A DNA stretch of 64,000 nt, from positions 1,984,001 to 2,048,000 of the forward strand of contig NC_017219.1 in NCBI RefSeq assembly GCF_000269965.1, in the 5' to 3' direction. Source of the DNA: Bifidobacterium longum subsp. infantis ATCC 15697 = JCM 1222 = DSM 20088. Its GTDB lineage: Bacteria; Actinomycetota; Actinomycetes; Actinomycetales; Bifidobacteriaceae. The translations under genes and the position numbers were made by a program. Numbering within the stretch: the first letter of the stretch is position 1; each line of letters begins with the position of its first letter. The notes under the pieces are model-generated. The model was not told where the DNA came from and searched no databases. It saw only the letters and a list, made by a program, of their open reading frames with translations. Shown one piece after another: positions 54,854-64,000 of the stretch.

Positions 54854-55383
54854 CGACGGGCTTCGATCTCGGCGTAGGGCTTCGCGGCGGGCAACGCGCG
54901 CTTGTTGAACCGGTCGAGCGAGAAGGTCTCGGCGGTGGCGGAGCATTTGTCCGCCAAGGTGACCAGATAGCCTTCGATATAGCGCGGCGGCACCAGGGTC
55001 ATCGGGAACATGTGGTTCTCGATGCTGTTGCGTTCGATATCGTTGAGCTTGAAGTCCTTCAGGGCATTGACCAGGGCGGCGTGGCCATGGGTGAAGCCAT
55101 GCCACTGGTGTTCGCCGTTATCCCAGTCGTGCCAGTCGTACAGGAAGTAATCGTGCAGGAGGGCCGCGCGAATCAGGGATTTGAGGTCGACGCGGTACCA
55201 CAGGTGCGCGCGGTCGGCCATCCACACAGCCAGGCAGGCGACACGCACGGAATGTTCGAACGTGGTGACGTTGCCGTGCTGGTAGTAGCAGCGTTCGATC
55301 TGCATGTGGCGATGCTCGATGACCTCACGGCCGTGCTTGGCGACCAGGCGTTGAATCTGCGTTCGGGTGAGCAGATGTCCCAC
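54850..55383 (-). CDS. HD-domain phosphohydrolase
   Basis: 177 residues. Metal-binding positions: His in FEHSVRVACLA, HD in LLHDYFLYDWHD, His in THGHAALVNA, and the distal Asp in TLADKCSA. HD proteins hydrolyse nucleotides or phosphate esters. It is coupled to the CmpB-like gene downstream. The long helix near the start (RLVAKHGREVIEHRHMQIE) resembles DNA or nucleotide-binding leaders. Substrate unknown. Confidence 0.85.
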   Translation of the reverse strand: MGHLLTRTQIQRLVAKHGREVIEHRHMQIERCYYQHGNVTTFEHSVRVACLAVWMADRAHLWYRVDLKSLIRAALLHDYFLYDWHDWDNGEHQWHGFTHGHAALVNALKDFKLNDIERNSIENHMFPMTLVPPRYIEGYLVTLADKCSATAETFSLDRFNKRALPAAKPYAEIEARR

Positions 55384-55540
55384 GGTTTCGACCCTCCGTT
55401 CGGGTTGGTTCAGTGCAATCCCTTGTTGTGAATTACGATTACCCGACGATATTCAAGAATCCATCGAGTAATACCGTGACCGATTGTAGGGCACACGTAT
55501 GTCCGTGCACACTCATCCAAAAGAACGACAACGGGAACCG

Positions 55541-55897
55541 TTAATCGTGGTGGGTTTCAAGATAGTCGAGATAACCCTGAAAACCGCCATCGAGGCTTGC
55601 TACATCGTAACCGCGATCGGCAAGGATTTCAGCTACTTCCTCGCTCCACCATCCTTGAGCACAATAGACTACGACAGTTCGATCTGTGGGCACGGTTTTG
55701 AGCACATGGGCCAGAGGGTCGAGTGGTGCATTGATGGCACCTTCGACCGGGTGGGCGGCGAAGTCGGCTGGTTCCCTCAAGTCGAGCAGCGTGACCGTAT
55801 TCGGGTCGAGCTTGGCAAATTCCGCCGGCGTGATGCGGCGGTACGATGCTTCACTGCTCTCATCGTCATCGACCGCATTACGCAAAGCAATAGGCAT
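55541..55897 (-). CDS. Rhodanese-domain sulfurtransferase in the thiamine operon
   Basis: 118 residues, one rhodanese domain. The active-site Cys is in VVYCAQGWWSEEVAEIL, with the entry LLDLREPADFAAHPVEGAINAPL. It would pass sulfur to ThiS during thiazole synthesis, as ThiI's rhodanese domain does elsewhere. It lies 56 bases downstream of thiF on the same strand, with a GGCTCCCC hairpin between. GAGGGGAA is six bases before the ATG. Confidence 0.85.
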   Translation of the reverse strand: MPIALRNAVDDDESSEASYRRITPAEFAKLDPNTVTLLDLREPADFAAHPVEGAINAPLDPLAHVLKTVPTDRTVVVYCAQGWWSEEVAEILADRGYDVASLDGGFQGYLDYLETHHD

Positions 55898-55922
55898 GTT
55901 CTTCCCCTCTCGTTCCGATCTT

Positions 55923-55945
55923 GGCTCCCCTCAAGGAGGGGTGCC
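55923..55945. terminator. GGCTCCCCTC/GAGGGGTGCC hairpin between thiF and the rhodanese gene
   Basis: A member of the recurrent hairpin family, with one mismatch and no T-run on either strand, inside the thi operon; perhaps a processing or attenuation point. Confidence 0.4.
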
Positions 55946-55953
55946 ACATAGCT

Positions 55954-56763
55954 CTAAATCGCGCAAGCCGGCTGAATATAGTTGGCCGGATCAATAGCAG
56001 TAATGGTCGGCTGCTCACCGCACACCGGGCAGTCGGGCACATGGTTCGGCAACGGCACACGGCGGATGTTCATGGTCAGGGCATCCACGGTGAGCATGCG
56101 CCCCACCAACGGCTCCCCCACGCCGGCAATCAACTTCACGGCTTCGGTGGCTTCCAGACTGCCGATCACACCGACCACCGCGCCCAGCACGCCGGCTTCC
56201 TTGCAGGTCGGAATCTCACCGGCGGTGGGCATGTCGCGGAAGATGCAGCGGTAGCAGGGGCCTTCGCCTGGGATGACGGTCATCACCTGGCCGGAGAACC
56301 CGACCACGCCCGCATGGATATACGGCTTGCCGGCCAGCACACATGCGTCATTGATGAGGAATTTTGCGGCGAAGTTGTCGGTGGCATCGATCACCAGATC
56401 GTACGGTTCGATGAGGCCGGCGATGTTGCTGGCATCGACGAGCTCGTAGTAGGTGTCGACCGTCACATCTGGGTTGAGCGCGCGGATGGCCGTGGCCGCG
56501 GATTCCACTTTGGGCGCTCCGACACGTGCGGTGGTATGGATGATCTGACGTTGCAGATTGCTCATATCCACCACATCGCCGTCCACCAGTCCGATATGGC
56601 CAACGCCGGCCGCCGCCAGATACAGGGCGGCCGGAGAGCCAAGCCCGCCCGCTCCAATGATGAGCACGCTGGAGGCCAACAACCGCTTCTGCCCTTTGAC
56701 GCCCAGCCCCTTCAAAATCAGATGGCGCGCGTACCGCTCCACCTGTTCATCAGTCAATGCCAT
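55954..56763 (-). CDS. thiF: ThiS adenylyltransferase (ThiF/MoeB family)
   Basis: 269 residues. E1-like: ATP site IIGAGGLGSPAA, catalytic TCKEAGVLG, and zinc cysteines CYRC and CPVC. The family activates the C-terminal glycine of a ubiquitin-like sulfur carrier. The location in the thiS-thiG operon indicates ThiF rather than MoeB, though the sequence alone cannot exclude MoeB. TGGAGA precedes the ATG. Confidence 0.93.
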   Translation of the reverse strand: MALTDEQVERYARHLILKGLGVKGQKRLLASSVLIIGAGGLGSPAALYLAAAGVGHIGLVDGDVVDMSNLQRQIIHTTARVGAPKVESAATAIRALNPDVTVDTYYELVDASNIAGLIEPYDLVIDATDNFAAKFLINDACVLAGKPYIHAGVVGFSGQVMTVIPGEGPCYRCIFRDMPTAGEIPTCKEAGVLGAVVGVIGSLEATEAVKLIAGVGEPLVGRMLTVDALTMNIRRVPLPNHVPDCPVCGEQPTITAIDPANYIQPACAI

Positions 56764-56806
56764 GTTTTCTCCATGTTTCCAGCTCCCCTCAGTCCGCTAC
56801 GCGGCC

Positions 56807-56829
56807 AGCTCCCCTCAGAGAGGGGAGCT
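56807..56829. terminator. AGCTCCCCTC/GAGGGGAGCT hairpin between thiG and thiF
   Basis: Perfect hairpin; half a second copy (AGCTCCCCTCAG) lies at 56781-56792. It may be an intra-operon processing site. Confidence 0.4.
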
Positions 56830-56839
56830 AATAAAAGTG

Positions 56840-57709
56840 TCAGTGCAAATATCCCGTAGTCGGACTGGACGGCACGGCCTGTCCCTCGGTCACCTTGCCC
56901 AGACCGGACAGATACGCCGCACGACCAGCATCGATGGCGTGCTTGAACGCCTCAGCCATCAGCGGGATATTGCCAGCAGAGGCAACGGCCGTGTACGCCA
57001 TCACCGCATCCGCACCCATCTCCATGGCGTCGCATGCCTGACTCGGGCGTCCGATGCCGGCATCGATGATGACCGGCACATGCGCATTGGCGATGATGAT
57101 CTCGATGAAGTCACGCATGCGCAGGCCCATGTTGGAGCCGATCAGCGAACCGAGCGGCATAACGGCGGCGGCACCGGCCTCCTCCAGCTGGCGTGCGGCA
57201 ATCGGGTCCGGGAACATGTAGGGCATGACCACGAAGCCTTCCTTGGCCAGCATTTCGGTGGCTCGGATGGTTTCGGCGTTGTCCGGCAGGAGGTACTTGG
57301 TCTCGTGTTCGATTTCGACCTTGACGAAGTCGGTGTGGCACACTTCGCGTGCCAGTCGGGCGATACGCACGGCTTCCTCGGCGTTGCGCGCACCGGAGGT
57401 GTTGGGCAGCAACGTGATGCCTTCGGGAATGTAGTCGAGCACGCTGTTCTCGGTGGTCTGCGCGCGGCGCAGTGCCATGGTGACGATTTGCGTGCCTGCA
57501 TGTTCGACCGTGGCCTTGATGAGGTTCAGGTCGTAGCGGCCGGAGCCCAGAATGAATCGCGACTGGAACTCGTGACCGCCCAGGGTCAGCGGCTTGTCTT
57601 CCACTGGCAGAATCGGCGCGGCGGTGCCGACCGGATTGGTGACGGCGGGCTGCGGCGGCAGCGGAGTCGCCTCAACAGATGCTTCAGTAACCGGATTAAT
57701 ATTGCTCAT
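56840..57709 (-). CDS. thiG: Thiazole synthase
   Basis: 289 residues from ATG 57709 with AAAGGAA upstream. The catalytic Lys is in [11 protein letters not shown]; other motifs are [37 protein letters not shown] and VIIDAGIG. ThiG condenses deoxyxylulose phosphate, dehydroglycine and thiocarboxylate sulfur into the thiazole ring. The N-terminal 35 residues are a low-complexity extension. It follows thiS by 11 bases. Confidence 0.96.
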   Translation of the reverse strand: MSNINPVTEASVEATPLPPQPAVTNPVGTAAPILPVEDKPLTLGGHEFQSRFILGSGRYDLNLIKATVEHAGTQIVTMALRRAQTTENSVLDYIPEGITLLPNTSGARNAEEAVRIARLAREVCHTDFVKVEIEHETKYLLPDNAETIRATEMLAKEGFVVMPYMFPDPIAARQLEEAGAAAVMPLGSLIGSNMGLRMRDFIEIIIANAHVPVIIDAGIGRPSQACDAMEMGADAVMAYTAVASAGNIPLMAEAFKHAIDAGRAAYLSGLGKVTEGQAVPSSPTTGYLH

Positions 57710-57720
57710 AGCTTTTCCTT

Positions 57721-57915
57721 TCATCCACCCTGTACAAACTGCACAATTTCCATGACGCACTGGTCGTCGAGCATGGCGTCGGCACGCTTATCGCGCGGGA
57801 TAATCTCACCATTGAGTTCGATGGCCACACGCTCGGCGCGGAATCCGTGCGCTTCGAGATAATCGGCGACGCTGACCGGCGTCTCGAGCGTGACCTGCTC
57901 TCCGTTGACCTGCAT
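57721..57915 (-). CDS. thiS: Sulfur carrier protein ThiS
   Basis: 64 residues ending in the required Gly-Gly (VQFVQGG). The ubiquitin-like fold pattern includes [12 protein letters not shown] and [10 protein letters not shown]. Thiocarboxylated ThiS gives sulfur to ThiG. It is the first gene of the operon, following the TPP riboswitch and a terminator. AAAGGA is six bases before the ATG. Confidence 0.93.
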   Translation of the reverse strand: MQVNGEQVTLETPVSVADYLEAHGFRAERVAIELNGEIIPRDKRADAMLDDQCVMEIVQFVQGG

Positions 57916-57933
57916 AATATCCTTTCAGATAGT

Positions 57934-57977
57934 AAAAAAGGGTGCACGAAACGAACCGTACCTTAAGTGGTGCGCCC
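57934..57977 (-). terminator. Attenuator terminator between the TPP riboswitch and thiS
   Basis: On the minus strand GGGCGCAC pairs with GTGCACCC (one mismatch), followed by TTTTTT, 19 bases before the thiS ATG. It is the likely expression platform of the riboswitch. Confidence 0.7.
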
Positions 57978-58097
57978 ATTCATGAACCCAATCATGCGAC
58001 CGTTCGACCGCTGTGATGTATTGGCTCCATCACGACCGTCTCACGGCTGAATTATGCAAACGGAATGAAAGCTGTATCGGAGAACCCGGCAAATCTG

Positions 58098-58192
58098 CAA
58101 CAACGATTCCTTACGGCGGCATGACCCGCGTCAAGTTCCCCGGTCGAAGTCTGGCGACTTCCTCTCAGCCTCACGGCTCCCGTTCGTTACGA
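58098..58192 (-). promoter_or_regulatory. TPP (THI-box) riboswitch
   Basis: Read on the minus strand the element has the THI box order: CGGGAGCCGTGAGGCTGAGAGG, then a variable stem, GACC, AACTTGACGCGGGTCATGCC and GTAAGGAATC. These correspond to the conserved P2/P4 segments (CTGAGAG, CTGATCTGG-like and GCGNAGGGA-like). Thiamine pyrophosphate would favour the downstream terminator and switch off thiSGF. (Sequence segments are given in pieces.). Confidence 0.85.
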
Positions 58193-58227
58193 TTTCTCAG
58201 TGTATGCCGTTGCAGTGACAACAGCAA

Positions 58228-58259
58228 AATAGAGCTCCCTCTGACGAGGGAGCTCTATT
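58228..58259 (-). terminator. Terminator of argH
   Basis: Fourteen-base-pair perfect stem AATAGAGCTCCCTC / GAGGGAGCTCTATT with a four-base loop, then TTTTGC on the minus strand. Confidence 0.85.
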
Positions 58260-58263
58260 GGGA

Positions 58264-59899
<1,636 letters not shown>

Positions 59900-59911
59900 A
59901 CTGAGTAAGAA

Positions 59912-61150
59912 TTACTCGACGGTGTTCTTCGGGACCTCGATGCCGTTGCCGAACTTGACGTCGCGCGCTGCGGCCACGCGGGACGGCAGGCCGTAGATGT
60001 CGATGAAGCCGTTGGAGGACTTCTGGTCGAAGGTATCGCCGGAATCGTAGGTGGCGAGCTTGTAGTCGTACAGCGAGGAGTCGGAACGACGGCCGGTCAC
60101 GACGGCGCGACCGCCGTGCAGGACCATGCGAATCTCACCGGACACGTACTTCTGGGTGTCTTCGATGAAGGCGTTGAGCGACTGGGTTGCCGGGGAGAAC
60201 CACTGCGCATCGTAAACCAGCTCGCCCCAGCGCTTGTCGATGTCGCGCTTGATGCGGTGCTGTTCGCGTTCGAGGCAGCAGTTCTCAAGCTCCTGATGAG
60301 CGGTAATCAGGGCCACGGCACCCGGAGCCTCGTACAGCTCGCGGGACTTGATGCCGACCAGGCGGTCCTCGATGAGGTCGATGCGGCCGATGCCCTGGGC
60401 TCCGGCGCGGCGGTTCATCTCCTCGATGGCCTGCAGCGGGGTGACGTCACGTCCGTCGATCTTGACCGGCACACCTTCCTTGAACTCGATGACGACTTCA
60501 TCTTCGACCGGCGGGAAGGCCGGGTCGTCGGTGTAGGAGTAGCAGTCCTTGGTCGGGCCGTTCCACGGATCCTCAAGGAAGCCGGTCTCAATGGCGCGGC
60601 CCCATACGTTCTGGTCGATGGAGTACGGGGACTTCTCGGTCTGGGTGATCGGCAACTTGTGCTCCTTGGCGAACGCGATCTCGACGTCGCGGGTCAGGGA
60701 CAGGTCACGAATCGGGCTGATGGCCTTCAGCGTCGGGTCGATGGAGGCAATGGAGACCTCGAAACGAACCTGGTCGTTGCCCTTGCCGGTGCAACCGTGG
60801 GAGATGGTGTCGGCGCCGAACTGGTGGGCGGCGCGCACGAGGTGCTTGGAGATCAGCGGACGGGAGATGGCGGAGACCAGCGGGTAGACGCCTTCGTACA
60901 TGGCGTTGGCCTTGAGGGCCTTCATGCAATATTCGTTGGCGAACTCGTCACGGGCATCGACCACGTAGGATTCGACGGCTCCGCAGGCGAGGGCGCGCTG
61001 CTTGATGGTCTCGAGGCTTTCGCCGCCCTGGCCGACGTCGAGGGACACGGCCACGACGTCCTTGCCGGTACGCTCCTTCAGGTACGAGATGGCGACGGAG
61101 GTGTCAAGACCGCCGGAGTAGGCCAGAACAATGCGCTTGTTATCTGCCAT
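59912..61150 (-). CDS. argG: Argininosuccinate synthase
   Basis: 412 residues from ATG 61150 with AAAGGGAA upstream. PP-loop motif [11 protein letters not shown], then [15 protein letters not shown] and DRRVG-like substrate region. It joins citrulline and aspartate using ATP. An ARG box directly upstream suggests a second, ArgR-controlled promoter inside the operon. Confidence 0.97.
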   Translation of the reverse strand: MADNKRIVLAYSGGLDTSVAISYLKERTGKDVVAVSLDVGQGGESLETIKQRALACGAVESYVVDARDEFANEYCMKALKANAMYEGVYPLVSAISRPLISKHLVRAAHQFGADTISHGCTGKGNDQVRFEVSIASIDPTLKAISPIRDLSLTRDVEIAFAKEHKLPITQTEKSPYSIDQNVWGRAIETGFLEDPWNGPTKDCYSYTDDPAFPPVEDEVVIEFKEGVPVKIDGRDVTPLQAIEEMNRRAGAQGIGRIDLIEDRLVGIKSRELYEAPGAVALITAHQELENCCLEREQHRIKRDIDKRWGELVYDAQWFSPATQSLNAFIEDTQKYVSGEIRMVLHGGRAVVTGRRSDSSLYDYKLATYDSGDTFDQKSSNGFIDIYGLPSRVAAARDVKFGNGIEVPKNTVE

Positions 61151-61188
61151 TGGTTCCCTTTCGTTCAAGGTCTAAAAAACAAACTGAT

Positions 61189-61222
61189 GCAAGTATATAC
61201 AGAGGACTGTATATTTATGCAC
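61189..61222 (-). promoter_or_regulatory. ARG box (ArgR operator) before argG
   Basis: An imperfect palindrome TGCA-AG-TATATACAG-AGGA-CTGTATAT-TTA-TGCA, about 40 bases upstream of the argG ATG and just past the argR stop. The AT-rich inverted half-sites match the tandem ARG boxes of arginine repressors. Confidence 0.75.
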
Positions 61223-61232
61223 GGCGTGTTGG

Positions 61233-62707
<1,475 letters not shown>

Positions 62708-62750
62708 GATGATCTCCTTGGATCGGTGGGTCGGCAGTGACGGCGAGAAA

Positions 62751-64000
62751 TCAGTCGTCGGGCAGGTCCGTAGGCACATCCTTGAGGATGGCAAGTGCCT
62801 GATCCACGTCTTGAGCGGTTACAATCAGCGGCGGTGCGAAACGCAGCGCATTGGGAGCCACCGCGTTGACGATGAGCCCGTGTTCGAGGCAGTAGTTCAT
62901 CACCGCGTGGGAGCAGGGATGCTTGAGCTCGACGGCGTCCAGCAAACCACGGCCGCGTACGGAAACGAACAGCGGATTACCGGTGGCCATAATGCCATCG
63001 CGCAGCTGTTTGCCGCGAGCTTCGGCGTTGGTCACCAGATTCTCGTCTTCAATCACGTCAAGAGTGGCGAGTCCCGCAGCCGCACCCAGCGGATTGCCGG
63101 CAAAGGTGGAGCCGTGGGAACCAGGAGTGAACAGAGCCGCAAGTTTCTCACCAAAAGCGATCATGCCGCCCATCGGGAATCCGCCTGCCACACCCTTGGC
63201 GAAAGTCACCATATCCGGCGTCACGCCGCCGGACAGATCGTCACGCTGGAATGCGAACCACTTGCCGGTACGTCCGATACCGGTCTGTACTTCATCGATG
63301 ATGAGCAGCGCGTGGTTGATATCGCACAGTTCACGCACGAACTTGACGTAATCGGCGCCCAACGGCTGCACGCCGGCTTCGCCTTGGATAAGTTCCAGAA
63401 TCACAGCAGCCACCGGACCCTTGCCATAGCGACCGAGACCGGTCTGTGCAAAAGCGTCGTGCAGGGCGACCTTGTCGCCGGCGCGCACGAATTCGATGTT
63501 CGGCACCAGCGGATCATACGGCTTGCGGATACCGGGTTTCCATGTGGCGGACAGCGCACCCATCGTACGGCCATGGAAGCCGTGAGTCATTGCGAGAATG
63601 CGTGCGGGCTTGCCGCCGATGGAAGGCAGGGCATCAGGCAAGGTGCGGCCATACAGCTTGGCGAGCTTGAGGGCAGCTTCATTGCCTTCAGCACCGGAGT
63701 TGCCGAAGTAGACTTTGGAGCCTTCAGGTGCACCAGCCAGCTTGACCAGTTTGGACGCCAATTCAATTTGCGGCTCGGACGCGAAATAGTTGCTGATATG
63801 AGCCACCTTGGCAGCCTGATCGGCAACCGCCTTGACCCACTTGGGGTGGGCGTATCCGAGGGAATTGACGGCGATGCCTGCCAGGAAATCGAGGTATTCG
63901 TTACCGTCAACATCCCAGATGTGGGCACCTTGGCCGTGATCCATGACGCGCAACGGCGTACCGAACACATTCATGTGGACCTGAGAGTACTCTCCCAGCC
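62751..64000 (-). CDS. argD: Acetylornithine aminotransferase, 5' end outside the window
   Basis: The frame remains open to the window edge (GEYSQVHMNVFGTPLRVMDH), so the ATG at 63974 is only an in-window start. Class III aminotransferase: GNSGAEGNEAALKLA, DEVQTGIGRTG and the PLP lysine in FAKGVAGGFPMGG. It converts N-acetylglutamate semialdehyde to N-acetylornithine. It is the most upstream arg gene visible; argB and argJ would be expected beyond the edge. Confidence 0.95.
   Translation of the reverse strand, partial: LGEYSQVHMNVFGTPLRVMDHGQGAHIWDVDGNEYLDFLAGIAVNSLGYAHPKWVKAVADQAAKVAHISNYFASEPQIELASKLVKLAGAPEGSKVYFGNSGAEGNEAALKLAKLYGRTLPDALPSIGGKPARILAMTHGFHGRTMGALSATWKPGIRKPYDPLVPNIEFVRAGDKVALHDAFAQTGLGRYGKGPVAAVILELIQGEAGVQPLGADYVKFVRELCDINHALLIIDEVQTGIGRTGKWFAFQRDDLSGGVTPDMVTFAKGVAGGFPMGGMIAFGEKLAALFTPGSHGSTFAGNPLGAAAGLATLDVIEDENLVTNAEARGKQLRDGIMATGNPLFVSVRGRGLLDAVELKHPCSHAVMNYCLEHGLIVNAVAPNALRFAPPLIVTAQDVDQALAILKDVPTDLPDD

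Overview
The window looks like a chromosome segment of a Bifidobacterium, most probably of the B. longum group. Supporting signs are the GC-rich coding style, the actinobacterial blocks eno-ftsB-DUF501-ppx and tyrS-TPR-HAD-small ORF-tlyA-nadK-recN, the argDFRGH order and the bifidobacterial style of the phage genes. The species is inferred from gene content and order; no database search was run.

Layout. (1) 1-11.6 kb is the tail and lysis end of a siphophage-type prophage: tape measure protein (cut by the window edge), distal tail protein, a large fibronectin/coiled-coil/repeat tail fibre, small tail genes, three tandem appendage proteins, a membrane-anchored coiled-coil protein, a GH25 endolysin with LysM repeats and a probably frameshifted holin. 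It abuts the 3' end of a tRNA-Leu(UAA), the likely integration site. (2) 11.9-33.6 kb is mostly housekeeping on the minus strand: ppx, DUF501, ftsB, eno, an aldo/keto reductase, mfd and pth; then a damaged PIN toxin-antitoxin locus, a zinc-ribbon microprotein, a GNAT acetyltransferase, a UPF0182 membrane protein, a GH3 enzyme, nadD, proA and glyA, and thrC. (3) 33.7-38.7 kb has two YtrA-type GntR-controlled membrane loci flanking a P-type ATPase remnant. (4) 39.2-44.5 kb is an AT-rich island: a two-component system, an unknown 150-residue protein, an MFS exporter and a stand-alone QueC-like ATP-dependent enzyme, with shared palindromes and a possible peptide ORF. This is the best candidate for an undescribed system. 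(5) 44.5-55.4 kb is the recN-nadK-tlyA-HAD-TPR-tyrS block, interrupted by a bactofilin-like gene in the opposite direction, followed by a CmpB-like/HD pair. (6) 55.5-64 kb holds the thiamine thiazole operon (thiS-thiG-thiF-rhodanese) behind a TPP riboswitch and terminator, and the arginine operon argD-argF-argR-argG-argH with an ARG box before argG.

How the parts work together. The arginine genes turn acetylornithine-level intermediates into arginine, and ArgR is encoded inside the operon it controls. The thi genes build the sulfur carrier and thiazole and are attenuated by thiamine pyrophosphate. The tlyA block joins rRNA methylation, NADP supply and DNA repair. The prophage genes assemble the tail, recognise the host and lyse it.
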